Shown: positions 1 to 6,191, counted from the first letter of the stretch. The stretch: DNA of 6,191 nucleotides from Novosphingobium sp. (GCA_030830245.1 JAURNJ010000225.1:1-6191); one strand, 5' to 3'. Program-made: numbers and translations. Notes: a model not told the origin generated them from the letters alone.

Positions 1-1151
1 AGCAGGCCATCGCGGCTCATCACGAAGAAGATGCGGGTCTGGCCGAACATCATCATCAGCACGACCGAAGGCAGCGCGAGGCCCGCCGCAAGGCCGACAA
101 GGTTGCCGATCTGCTGCCAGCCGATCTCGCGCAGGGTCCAGGCAAGCGCCTCCTTCGAACAGACCACCGCCTGATCGGCGACACTGGCGCAGGCTGCCGC
201 CATGCCGGTGGCGTCGCCGGGCGAGATGCCCTTGCCTGCCTCGTCGAGCAGCGGCTGCGCGCCGACCGACCCGATCACGCCGGAAGCGACCAGAAGGTAG
301 AACACGGTGCAGATGGCAAGGCTGCCGATCAGGCCGATAGGCATGTTGCGCTGCGGGTTCTTGGTCTCCTCCGCCGCGGTGGACACCGCATCGAAGCCCA
401 CGTAGGCAAAGAAGATCGAGGCCGCCGCCGCCGAAATGCCGGCAAAGCCAAGCGGGGCGAAGGGCTCGAAATTATCCGAATTCATCACCGGCAGGGCGAG
501 CGCGCAAAACACCGTCAGCGCGGCGATCTTGACCACCACCAGCACCGCGTTGACCATCGCGCTCTCGCGCGTGCCGATCACCAGAAGCCAGGTGACAAGC
601 AGGGCGATCAGGAAGGCCGGCAGGTTGATATAGCCGCCGACCGCAATCGCGGTGGAAAGCTCCTCGCTTGGCGCGGCACCGAAGGCCAGCTTGATCTGCG
701 CGATAAGAGCATTGGCGTTGACCAGTTCCTGCGGCAGCGCGACCCCGGCATATTCCCTCAGCAAACCGACGAAATAGCCCGACCAGCCGACCGAAACGGC
801 CCCAGCCGCCACGGCATATTCCAGCACCAGCGCCCAGCCGACCATCCAGGCCAACAGCTCGCCCATCACCGCGTAGCTGTAGGTATAGGCGGAGCCGGAA
901 ACCGGCACCATCGAGGCCATTTCGGCATAGCAAAGCGCCGCCACGGCGCAGACCACGCCGGCGATGATGAAGCTCAGGAGCATGCCCGGCCCGGCCTTCT
1001 GCGCCGCCTCCGCCGTCAGCACGAAGATGCCGGTGCCGATGATCGCGCCCACACCCAGCATGGTAAGCTGGAAGCCGCCCAACGATCGATGGAGAGACTT
1101 CTTCTCGGCCGTCGCCAGAATGGCGTCCAGCGGCTTCACGCGTCCGAACAT
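1..1151 (-). CDS. APC-superfamily amino acid permease (cationic amino acid transporter type), C-terminus beyond the window
   Basis: Inner-membrane secondary transporter expected to import amino acids by cation symport or exchange; the substrate cannot be read from sequence. 383 residues are visible of a family usually about 450-500 long. The N-terminus [13 protein letters not shown] is typical of CAT-like bacterial permeases. TM1 carries the unwound glycine-rich motif [11 protein letters not shown] (residues 35-45). [18 protein letters not shown] (74-91) is the conserved TM2-TM3 region, and [21 protein letters not shown] (about 247-267) is the hallmark TM6 and following loop. [14 protein letters not shown] (370-383) is the TM8-9 loop. 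A loop at about 298-345, between TM7 and TM8, is longer than I expect and contains Cys321 and Cys331. The start is fixed by GGGGAGA five bases upstream of ATG. The gene is divergent from panB, with no operon partner visible. Family assignment is firm. Confidence 0.93.
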   Translation of the reverse strand, partial: MFGRVKPLDAILATAEKKSLHRSLGGFQLTMLGVGAIIGTGIFVLTAEAAQKAGPGMLLSFIIAGVVCAVAALCYAEMASMVPVSGSAYTYSYAVMGELLAWMVGWALVLEYAVAAGAVSVGWSGYFVGLLREYAGVALPQELVNANALIAQIKLAFGAAPSEELSTAIAVGGYINLPAFLIALLVTWLLVIGTRESAMVNAVLVVVKIAALTVFCALALPVMNSDNFEPFAPLGFAGISAAAASIFFAYVGFDAVSTAAEETKNPQRNMPIGLIGSLAICTVFYLLVASGVIGSVGAQPLLDEAGKGISPGDATGMAAACASVADQAVVCSKEALAWTLREIGWQQIGNLVGLAAGLALPSVVLMMMFGQTRIFFVMSRDGL

Positions 1152-1259
1152 GCTTGTCTCCCCAGACCCTTTGCGATCGCGAAGCTAGCGCATTGCCGTG
1201 CCCATGCAAGCGGTTGCAGCCCCCCTTCCCCAGTTTCGCACGAACGCTTACAAAGGGAT
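1152..1259. promoter_or_regulatory. Divergent intergenic region between permease and panB
   Basis: This 108-bp gap must hold the promoters for both divergent genes unless they start within the neighbouring coding sequences. I cannot pick convincing -35/-10 boxes, riboswitch helices or an operator in it. The role is inferred from gene orientation only. Confidence 0.35.
1157..1163 (-). promoter_or_regulatory. Ribosome binding site of the amino acid permease
   Basis: On the minus strand GGGGAGA lies five bases before the ATG at 1151-1149. It is a good Shine-Dalgarno match and supports that start. Confidence 0.7.
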
Positions 1260-2138
1260 ATGTCCACGACCTTCCAGCTCGACACCTCGACCAGCCGCGC
1301 CAACCCGACGCCCGCGCCGATGCGCCGTCTCACCGTGCCGCTCATCCGCAAGCGCAAGCAGGGCGGAGTGACGGCGGAACCCATCGTGATGCTGACGGCC
1401 TACACCGCGCGGCAGGCGCAACTGCTCGATCCGCACTGCGACATCCTGCTGATCGGCGATTCGCTCGGCCAGGTGATCTATGGCCTGCCTTCCAGCATTC
1501 CGGTGACGCTGGAGATGATGGCAAACCATGCCGCCGCCGTGGTGCGCGGTTCCTATCATGCGCTGGTGGTAGTCGACATGCCTTTCGGCTCCTACGAGGC
1601 ATCGCCGCAAAAGGCGTTCGAGAGCGCGGCCTGGCTGCTGAAGGAAAGCGGCGCGGCCGCGGTGAAGCTGGAAGGCGGGCAGGCGATGGCGGAAACGGTC
1701 GCGTTCCTCTCGCAGCGCGGCATTCCGGTGATGGGCCATGTCGGGCTGACCCCGCAGGCGGTCAACGTGCTGGGCGGCTACATGGCGCGCGGGCGCAGCG
1801 ATGCCGAAGCGGAGAAGATCGTCAGCGACGCCAAGGCATTGGATGAAGCGGGCGCTTTCGCCGTGGTCGTCGAAGGCGTGGTCGAACCCATCGCCATCGC
1901 CGTGACCAAGGCGGTTTCCTGCCCCGTCATCGGCATCGGCGCTTCGGCGCAGTGCGACGGGCAGGTGCTCGTCACCGAGGACATGCTCGGCATGTTCGAA
2001 CGGGTGCCGCGCTTCGTCAAACGCTATGCCGAAATTTCAGACCTGATCTCCGAAACGGCCGCGAAATACGCCGAGGAAGTGCGCGCGCGGACTTTCCCCG
2101 GCGAGGAACAGACCTACCAGCCGAAGCGCGAGGCCTAG
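1260..2138 (+). CDS. panB: 3-methyl-2-oxobutanoate hydroxymethyltransferase (ketopantoate hydroxymethyltransferase)
   Basis: Cytosolic Mg2+-dependent TIM-barrel enzyme that transfers a hydroxymethyl group from 5,10-methylenetetrahydrofolate to 2-oxoisovalerate, giving ketopantoate for pantothenate and CoA. The product is 292 residues, against about 260-290 for the family. Visible motifs are [10 protein letters not shown] (41-50), the metal ligand Asp67 in LLIGDSLG, Asp106 in [10 protein letters not shown], Glu138 in VKLEGG, His160 in [10 protein letters not shown], the presumed catalytic base Glu205 in VVVEGV, and the C-terminal signature [16 protein letters not shown] (223-238). All key acidic residues are present. 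The start at 1260 follows AAGGGA very closely. A later ATG at 1320 would remove a 20-residue Ser/Thr/Pro-rich leader but has no ribosome site. panC is not adjacent, so the pathway genes are probably scattered. The gene ends one base before the convergent racemase stop. Confidence 0.96.
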   Translation: MSTTFQLDTSTSRANPTPAPMRRLTVPLIRKRKQGGVTAEPIVMLTAYTARQAQLLDPHCDILLIGDSLGQVIYGLPSSIPVTLEMMANHAAAVVRGSYHALVVVDMPFGSYEASPQKAFESAAWLLKESGAAAVKLEGGQAMAETVAFLSQRGIPVMGHVGLTPQAVNVLGGYMARGRSDAEAEKIVSDAKALDEAGAFAVVVEGVVEPIAIAVTKAVSCPVIGIGASAQCDGQVLVTEDMLGMFERVPRFVKRYAEISDLISETAAKYAEEVRARTFPGEEQTYQPKREA

Positions 2139-2139
2139 G

Positions 2140-3192
2140 TCAGCTCCACGGCGGCCTGATTGCCGGAGCAGGCGTGCCGGAAAAGCGTGGCGCGGGAGCG
2201 GGTTGCGTGATTCCCGCCGCCTCGACGAAAGTGCCGCGCGCCACGTTGTGCGGATGCTTGGGCGCTTCGGAAAGGCTCAGCACCGGGGCGAAGCAGGCAT
2301 CGCTGCCCGCGAACACATCGCACCATTCGTCTCGCGTCTTGCCAAGGAAAACCTGCGTCAGCCGCTCCTTCATCGCGGGCCAGTTCGCCCGCTCGTTCTG
2401 CTGTGCGAACTGCTCCTCGCCCGCGATGCCCAGCCGTTCCAGCATTTCGGCATAGAACGGCCCCTCGATCGGCCCGACCGAAACGTGCTTGCCGTCCTTC
2501 GTCTCGTAGGTGTCGTAATAGGGCGCGCCGGTATCGAGGATGTTCTTGCCGCGCTCGTCCACCCAGCGGCCAAGGCTGTACAGCGACCAGACCATCGTCG
2601 CCAGCAAGGCCGACCCGTCGACCATGGCGCAGTCGACCACCTGCCCCTTGCCGCTGGACTTGGCCGAAAGGATGCCCGCGAGCATCCCGAAGGCGAGCAC
2701 CATGCCGCCGCCGCCGAAATCGCCCACGGCATTGAGCGGCGGGGTCGGCTTGCCACCCTCGCGCCCGAAGGTGTGGAGCGAGCCGGACAGCGAGATGTAG
2801 TTGATGTCGTGCCCGGCGGCATTGGCCATTGGCCCCTCCTGCCCCCAGCCGGTCATCCGGCCCACGACGATGCGCGGATTGGCCGCGAGCAGCACGTCCG
2901 GCCCCAGCCCCAGCCGTTCGAGCACGCCGGGGCGAAAGCCTTCGATCAGGCCATCGGCCTCGCGAGCCAGATCGAGCACCGCGGCGATTCCCTCGGGCGA
3001 CTTGAGATCGAGTTCGATATGTTCGCGGTTGCGCAGGGTGGCGTCGAATTTCAGCCTGCCGCTCTCGGCAGTGCCAGGCCGGTCTATCCGGATCACCCGT
3101 GCGCCGTGATCGGCCAGCATCATTGCAGTGAATGGTCCGGGACCGATTCCCGCCAGTTCGATCACCGTAATGCCTTCGAGTGCGCCTGCCAT
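2140..3192 (-). CDS. Alpha-methylacyl-CoA racemase, class III CoA-transferase family
   Basis: Cytosolic enzyme expected to interconvert (2R)- and (2S)-2-methylacyl-CoA thioesters, allowing beta-oxidation of methyl-branched acids or sterol side chains. The length, 350 residues, fits the bacterial racemases (Mycobacterium tuberculosis MCR is 360). The N-terminus LEGITVIELAGIGPGPFTAM (5-24) is the racemase form of the family signature, followed by RVIRIDRPG (32-40). The MCR catalytic triad can be matched: His128 in AAGHDINYISLSG, Asp158 in NAVGDFGGGG and Glu243 in VGPIEGPFYAEML. True CoA-transferases of this fold instead use an aspartate at the second position, inside a different surround, so racemase is preferred; the exact substrate is unknown. 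The end is Pro/Ala-rich (PAPAPRFSGTPAPAIRPPWS), as usual for the group. The start has a strong ribosome site. The gene stands 89 bp downstream of the TPR remnant on the same strand. Confidence 0.92.
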   Translation of the reverse strand: MAGALEGITVIELAGIGPGPFTAMMLADHGARVIRIDRPGTAESGRLKFDATLRNREHIELDLKSPEGIAAVLDLAREADGLIEGFRPGVLERLGLGPDVLLAANPRIVVGRMTGWGQEGPMANAAGHDINYISLSGSLHTFGREGGKPTPPLNAVGDFGGGGMVLAFGMLAGILSAKSSGKGQVVDCAMVDGSALLATMVWSLYSLGRWVDERGKNILDTGAPYYDTYETKDGKHVSVGPIEGPFYAEMLERLGIAGEEQFAQQNERANWPAMKERLTQVFLGKTRDEWCDVFAGSDACFAPVLSLSEAPKHPHNVARGTFVEAAGITQPAPAPRFSGTPAPAIRPPWS

Positions 3193-3197
3193 GCTTG

Positions 3198-3205
3198 TCC
3201 CTCCC
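3198..3205 (-). promoter_or_regulatory. Ribosome binding site of the racemase
   Basis: GGGAGGGA on the minus strand, five bases before ATG 3192-3190. It decides the start: longer in-frame upstream readings run into the preceding TPR region and lack family similarity. Confidence 0.75.
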
Positions 3206-3281
3206 GCTGGATTTCCCATGCACGAGCCGATGCCCGAGACTTGGCACCGTGTCGAGTGGGCCCAATGCCGTGTGGGGAACG

Positions 3282-4150
3282 TCAGCGGGTGGCGGCGAGC
3301 ACCATGCGCGCTTCGGCCAGCAGCGGATTGTCGCCAGCAACATTGCGCGCCTTGGCCAGCAACGAGGCGGCATCGCGCCGCTGCTCCCCGCTTGCGACCA
3401 GCACCACGCCAAGCGCCTGCGCGCTCATTGGATGGGCGCGATACAGCGACTGAGCGCGCCCCGCGGTCAAGACGGCGGCTTCGATGTCGCCGGTCTTTGC
3501 CTGCACCAGCGCGAGATCGGAAAGCAGGCGCAGGTCGCGGTCGCGTCCACCTGCTGCAAGAATGGCATATAGCCGCTGCGCTGTCGGCCAGTTGTTCGAT
3601 CCTGCCGCCACCCATGCATTGGCACGCTGTGCAGCCGCACTTGCCGGACTGGCCGCCAGCCAGCCTTGCGCGAGCCGAGCCGCCGAGGCAGCCTCGCCCG
3701 CCAGAAGCATGGCCTGGAAGCGACGCTCCATCAGGCTGTCGGGACGGCGGATGCGCGCAGCGCGTGAATACAAGCGATCCGCCTCGCTGAAATTCCCCGC
3801 CACCAGCTCGACATCGCCCGCAAGCGCGAGGTGATCGTAATTGCCCGGATTTTGCGCCAGCCAGCTATTGGCCTGTGCGCGCGCGGAGCCGGTGTCACCC
3901 ATGACCAGCATGCGGCCGATGGGATCGTGCCCCGAAACCGCAAATGGCTCGCGCGGAGCGGCCCCAGCCAGCCTGTCCAGCAAGGGTGCTGCAAGGTCAC
4001 GCCGGTCCAGCTGTTCCCAACTGCGCACCACGGTCATGACCAGATAGGGCGCTGCATCCGCCCGCCGCGCGGGCTCGGCGAAGCGTTCGGTCACGCCCTT
4101 GTAGTCCGCCGAAAGGAACAGCGCCCGCGCGATCAGGTCGCGAACGCGCC
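3282..4150 (-). pseudogene. C-terminal remnant of a TPR-repeat protein, probably PrsT-like, 5' part missing
   Basis: About 289 codons of a continuous alanine-rich helical solenoid. Helix pairs show the TPR pattern of a small residue, Gly and aromatic spacing, for example the stretches beginning NYDHLALAGDVELVAGNFSEA, SLMERRFQAMLLAGEAASAA and LRLLSDLALVQAKTGDIEAA. The reading frame is clean from about 4150 to the TGA at 3282-3284 but has no plausible start at its 5' end: upstream of about 4150 the same frame translates to Arg/Pro-rich nonsense while another frame encodes a sugar transferase. The best internal start is GTG 4094-4092, just after AAGGGC and 39 bases past the neighbour's stop, which would give 270 residues. 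No signal or lipoprotein peptide is left. Full-length PrsT proteins of XrtA/PEP-CTERM loci are, from memory, several hundred residues longer. The PrsT assignment rests largely on the attached glycosyltransferase fragment. A generic TPR protein is the alternative. The 5' limit is approximate. Confidence 0.65.
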
Positions 4151-4423
4151 GGTCAGGCGCGCCCCGGCATAGCGCAGCGAGCGCAAGGCATCGCTGCCAT
4201 ACACTCCAACCGCGATCATGGCCGTGGTCATCACCGCGACAAAGCCGCTGTGGGAAAGCGCCCGCTCGGCGATGGGGCCGATATTCAGGTCGATCTGGTC
4301 GGCGCGCAAGCTCCAGGCGATTTCCGAGGAGGCGAACAGCACGACGATATCCACCAGCCACAACAGGACAACTGCGTGCGGAATATAATGCTTGAACAAA
4401 CGGATCATCGACACGCAGTCCAT
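4133..4423 (-). pseudogene. N-terminal fragment of XrtA/PEP-CTERM-system sugar transferase (TIGR03013-like), truncated
   Basis: Encodes 96 residues from ATG 4423, or 91 from ATG 4408, which gives the family-like start MIRLFKHYIPHAV. Two membrane segments are visible, around residues 16-36 (AVVLLWLVDIVVLFAS) and 60-77 (FVAVMTTAMIAVGVYG), followed by SDALRSLRYAGARL. From memory this is the N-terminal membrane domain of polyprenyl-phosphate sugar transferases that start exopolysaccharide synthesis beside exosortase XrtA. Family members are about 450 residues, with further membrane segments and a C-terminal catalytic sugar-transferase domain; all of that is absent here. Similarity ends at about codon 90 and the frame meets TGA at 4135-4133, while the TPR sequence continues in a different frame. 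The fragment cannot be catalytic. ATG 4423 is preceded at two bases by AAGG; no good site precedes ATG 4408. The alternative is a genuine small two-helix membrane protein, less likely given the abrupt join. Confidence 0.65.
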
Positions 4424-4675
4424 TACCTTGCAGCCACAGGGGCCGTGGAGGCTCGGGATTAGGCCAGAGAAGTAAAATGTCGGTAAATCTGAGAGGCCAT
4501 GCCCCGATTTCTGGACACCATATCAATGATTAGAAAGGTTTTTTCCGCGATTCCTGTCGGATCAATTTACACCGCGGAGCCAGGTTGCCGCGCCTCGCAA
4601 ACGACGATCCGGCAACCTTGCATTAACCATGTCAAATCGCAGCTCGGTTAACTCCCAAGGTTTATCGGGATTCAC
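4424..4675. promoter_or_regulatory. Divergent intergenic region, 252 bp, AT-richer than its surroundings
   Basis: This region separates the sugar-transferase fragment (minus) from the unknown membrane-protein gene (plus) and should contain promoters for both. Composition is visibly less GC-rich, with a T6 tract near 4540-4545 and TTAA-containing stretches at 4621-4652. I looked for a sigma-54 -24/-12 site (GG-N10-GC type), expected for PrsR-controlled PEP-CTERM genes, and did not find a convincing one. I cannot assign sigma-70 boxes with confidence. It holds the 9-bp inverted repeat listed separately and no credible gene. Confidence 0.4.
4582..4618. repeat. 9-bp perfect inverted repeat with 19-nt loop
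   Basis: AGGTTGCCG at 4582-4590 is the exact reverse complement of CGGCAACCT at 4610-4618. The flanking bases do not extend the pairing. It lies 58 bp upstream of the start at 4676. It could be an operator for a dimeric regulator or an RNA hairpin in the 5' leader. There is no following T run in the plus direction, so an intrinsic terminator is unlikely. Function is not established. Confidence 0.4.
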
Positions 4676-5167
4676 ATGTCTCGCAGCGCACCGATCATTC
4701 CCGTCAACGCCAAGATGTATCGCCACTTCGCGATTGCGACAGTGATGATCACGGGAACGCTGGCGCTGTTCGCCGATGGCGAAAACCGCCAAGCGCTCGA
4801 AGAACAGATCGAAGCGCGCCAGCAGACGGTGGCCCTCCAGCAGGCCGAACAGGAGAATGCCGCAAAGAAAGCTCCCGCCAAGAAGAGCAACTTTACCGAC
4901 AAGCGCAAGACCAAGGGCTCGTTCGGCAGGGAAGACGATTACGAATGGCGTCCCCCCCGGCTACCGCGCAGGGGTGGCGGTTTCGCAGAAGAAGGCGAGG
5001 CCGAACTGGTTGCGGCCTCCGACGTGTCCTACTCAGGCGGTCCCGTCAGCAACCCAGGTGCGGCCATGACGGCGCCACCTCCGCCCGGAATGTCGCCGGA
5101 GCAGTACGAGCAGATGCTGAACCAGAAGAAGAAAAGAAAGCCCCAGCCGGTTTCCACTGCAGCATAG
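4676..5167 (+). CDS. Unknown small single-pass membrane protein with disordered charged tail
   Basis: I do not recognise a family. The 163-residue product has a short N-terminal segment, then one hydrophobic helix at about residues 17-33 (HFAIATVMITGTLALFA) that looks like an uncleaved anchor. A likely coiled coil rich in Gln/Glu/Ala follows at about 37-65. The rest is low complexity: Lys-rich 64-80, an Arg/Pro/Gly patch near 92-101, an acidic stretch 104-109, then TAPPPPGMSPEQYEQML (about 132-148) and the Lys-rich NQKKKRKPQP. The anchor and lack of catalytic-looking motifs suggest a structural or scaffolding part; this is inference. The start ATG at 4676 has GGGA five bases upstream. The TAG at 5165-5167 is followed in frame by a coding-like tail to 5257 (separate entry), so the original protein may have been about 192 residues. 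It is convergent with the DUF3501 gene. Confidence 0.7.
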   Translation: MSRSAPIIPVNAKMYRHFAIATVMITGTLALFADGENRQALEEQIEARQQTVALQQAEQENAAKKAPAKKSNFTDKRKTKGSFGREDDYEWRPPRLPRRGGGFAEEGEAELVAASDVSYSGGPVSNPGAAMTAPPPPGMSPEQYEQMLNQKKKRKPQPVSTAA

Positions 5168-5257
5168 CGCCAGATGACTGCGGCCCAGCAGCAGGCGATG
5201 CTCGCAGCTTCGGACGCGCGCAGCCGGACCATGCGCGTGGAGCAGGAGCAGGACTAA
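5168..5257 (+). other. In-frame coding-like extension beyond the amber stop of the 4676 gene
   Basis: In the frame of the preceding gene, 29 sense codons follow TAG and end at TAA 5255-5257. They read RQMTAAQQQAMLAASDARS and then RTMRVEQEQD. Twenty-six of the 29 codons end in G or C, matching neighbouring coding sequence, and the composition (Gln, Ala, Arg, Glu) continues that of the tail before the stop. A CAG-to-TAG change at 5165 would by itself explain the interruption. A separate 27-residue gene starting at ATG 5174 is possible but has no clear ribosome site. The end overlaps the convergent DUF3501 stop by four bases (5254-5257). Confidence 0.5.
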
Positions 5258-5850
5258 AAGCATTCGCGAGCAAGGAACTCGCGTGTGTCCTTTCCGACCA
5301 GGGCGGCATGGCCATAGGCGGGATGGTCGATGACGACCATCGCCTGTCCTTCCCCGCTTTTCCAGGCGGAAATTGCCTCGGGCGGGAAATCGAAGTGGAA
5401 GAAGTGGACTGCACTGGCCTTGCCGTCACGCTCGCGGGTCCGCTCGACATCGCCCTCGGCGCGGGCCGGGATCACATGGCTGCCGATCTGGATCGAGATA
5501 TGGTTCTCCACCCCGCCGATGGTGCGCAGGAAAGCGTCGCGCAGTAACGGATCGGCAACCTCGAAAAGCACGGTCGCAGTGAGTTCGGCACCCTTTGGGA
5601 CCATCGGATCGTAGGCGGCCAGCTCGTCGACAAGCTGATCCTCGCCGCCCTTCTCGATGCGCAGCATTTCCTGGATCTGGAGCCACATCGAATCCCAGTT
5701 CTCGAACAGGATCACGGCATTGGGCCCGATGGACAGGCGCGAGAGCTTCTTGCGCTCGATTGCCTCTGCCTTCTTGTCCTTGCGGATCATCTCGTACTGC
5801 TCGACCGGCATGATGTCGTCGGCGGTTATGGTGCGGGTGTTGCGGGGCAT
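5254..5850 (-). CDS. DUF3501 family protein
   Basis: 198 residues, normal for the family, of unknown biochemical role. Recognisable features are the N-terminal TITADDIMPVEQYEMIRKDK (7-26), a basic stretch RKKLSRLSIGPNAVILFEN (33-51), the conserved WLQIQEMLRIEKG (56-68), and a C-terminal beta-rich half with VENHISIQIGSH (114-125), HFFHFDFPPEAI (149-160) and VVIDHPAYGHAALV (172-185). No signal peptide or membrane helix is visible, so it is probably cytosolic. From memory, DUF3501 genes sit next to a rubrerythrin and an Fe-S heterodisulfide-reductase-like protein; the latter is indeed immediately upstream here, 20 bp away, implying an operon and possibly a role in peroxide or redox stress handling (inference). 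The start ATG 5850 is preceded at five bases by AGAAGAGA. A longer in-frame reading would overlap the upstream gene and is rejected. Confidence 0.88.
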   Translation of the reverse strand: MPRNTRTITADDIMPVEQYEMIRKDKKAEAIERKKLSRLSIGPNAVILFENWDSMWLQIQEMLRIEKGGEDQLVDELAAYDPMVPKGAELTATVLFEVADPLLRDAFLRTIGGVENHISIQIGSHVIPARAEGDVERTRERDGKASAVHFFHFDFPPEAISAWKSGEGQAMVVIDHPAYGHAALVGKDTREFLARECF

Positions 5851-5870
5851 CTCAGTCTCTTCTGGTTGGT

Positions 5871-6191
5871 TCAGAGGCCGTAAGCGAAAGCCATCACCTC
5901 GATAGGGTGGCCGATCCGGGCTGGTGGTTCGCTGCCATTGGCTTCGATCACCTGCCGCAGGTGAGGCCCGGCGAGCGGGCATTCGCTGACGACCAGGTCG
6001 GGATTCTCTTTCATCAGGGCGCGGCCGGCGGGTCGGCCAACCTTGATCGCCTTGTCGAAATTCGCCTTGAAGATGCCCCACTTGCCACCATGGCCCGAAC
6101 AACGCTCGGTCAGTTGCGGTTTGGCTTCGGGGATGAGGCGCAGCATCTCCATCGCCTTGGGCCCCATGTTCTGGGCGCGGGCGTGGCAGGC
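5871..6191 (-). CDS. Fe-S binding / heterodisulfide reductase-related (GlpC-like) protein, C-terminal part only
   Basis: The visible 107 codons (106 residues plus stop) are the last cysteine-rich domain of a protein whose N-terminal part lies beyond the right edge. The fragment opens ACHARAQNMGPKAMEMLRLI, then ERCSGHGGKWG (29-39 of the fragment) and LVVSECPLAGPHLRQ (66-80). This is the C-terminal Cys-rich (CCG) domain of HdrD/GlpC-like subunits, which bind an iron-sulfur cluster and pass electrons, normally with an N-terminal ferredoxin domain. Compared with the canonical Cys, Cys-Cys, Cys-x-x-Cys layout it shows Cys2, Cys31-Ser32 and Cys71-Pro-Leu-Ala74, so two of the five expected cysteines are not cysteine. 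It is upstream of, and very likely co-transcribed with, the DUF3501 gene. The exact partner and substrate cannot be judged from this fragment. Confidence 0.85.
   Translation of the reverse strand, partial: ACHARAQNMGPKAMEMLRLIPEAKPQLTERCSGHGGKWGIFKANFDKAIKVGRPAGRALMKENPDLVVSECPLAGPHLRQVIEANGSEPPARIGHPIEVMAFAYGL

Noticed and set aside
472..1209. Long minus-strand open frame overlapping the permease
   Set aside because: It is a shifted frame of the permease. Its translation is Arg/Gly-rich with no hydrophobic pattern, while the true frame gives a textbook APC transporter.
1149..3202. Shared bases GACAAGCATG at the starts of both the permease and the racemase
   Set aside because: Ten bases around a start and ribosome site can match by chance. 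The surrounding sequences differ and there is no sign of duplication.
2203..3453. 416-codon plus-strand open frame antisense to the racemase
   Set aside because: High-GC antisense shadow. The translation is His/Arg/Ala-rich without motifs, and the minus strand has an intact racemase with catalytic residues.
3193..3615. Upstream extension of the racemase frame
   Set aside because: The extension is Arg-rich nonsense overlapping the TPR frame. The ATG at 3192 has a strong ribosome site and the family-typical N-terminus.
4160..4526. Extension of the TPR frame upstream of the junction
   Set aside because: It translates to Arg/Pro-rich sequence without TPR pattern, while the alternative frame encodes the two-helix sugar-transferase start.
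4424..4675. Sigma-54 promoter for the sugar-transferase remnant
   Set aside because: No acceptable TGGC-N7-TTGC-type match found on the minus strand by eye.
4562..4792. 76-codon minus-strand frame across the start of the unknown membrane-protein gene
   Set aside because: No ribosome site or recognisable features. It overlaps the better-supported plus-strand start.
5168..5253. Terminator between the convergent 4676 gene and DUF3501
   Set aside because: No stable GC stem followed by a T run on either strand. The stretch looks coding-like instead.

Overview
The window is high-GC alphaproteobacterial chromosome. Protein flavour (a methylacyl-CoA racemase, a DUF3501/iron-sulfur pair, an apparent XrtA-type exopolysaccharide gene start) suggests Sphingomonadales, probably the Erythrobacter/Novosphingobium side. 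That assignment is recognition from memory, not a search result. I see no RNA genes, insertion sequences, CRISPR arrays or prophage genes.

Layout from left to right. Positions 1-1151 (minus) hold the first 383 residues of an APC-superfamily amino acid permease that runs off the left edge. A 108-bp divergent gap separates it from panB (1260-2138, plus), the first committed enzyme of pantothenate synthesis. panB converges, with a single base between stop codons, on an alpha-methylacyl-CoA racemase-type class III CoA-transferase (2140-3192, minus), which retains all three catalytic residues.

Positions 3282-4423 (minus) look like a deletion scar. The first ~90 residues of a membrane sugar transferase of the XrtA/PEP-CTERM exopolysaccharide type are joined, out of frame, to the last ~280 residues of a tetratricopeptide (TPR) protein. 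In intact XrtA loci, as I recall them, the glycosyltransferase heads an operon and the TPR protein PrsT lies near its end, so one internal deletion would explain the structure.

A 252-bp, relatively AT-rich gap (4424-4675) with a 9-bp inverted repeat separates the remnant from a divergent unknown gene (4676-5167, plus). That gene encodes a small single-pass membrane protein with a disordered, charged tail. Its amber stop is followed in the same frame by 29 more coding-like codons ending at TAA (5255-5257), touching the next gene. On the right, on the minus strand, are a DUF3501 protein (5254-5850) and, upstream of it in the same operon, the C-terminal part of a heterodisulfide-reductase/GlpC-like Fe-S protein (5871 to beyond 6191).

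Most genes are ordinary housekeeping or accessory metabolism. The two points worth attention are the chimeric exopolysaccharide remnant and the in-frame amber with its coding-like extension.
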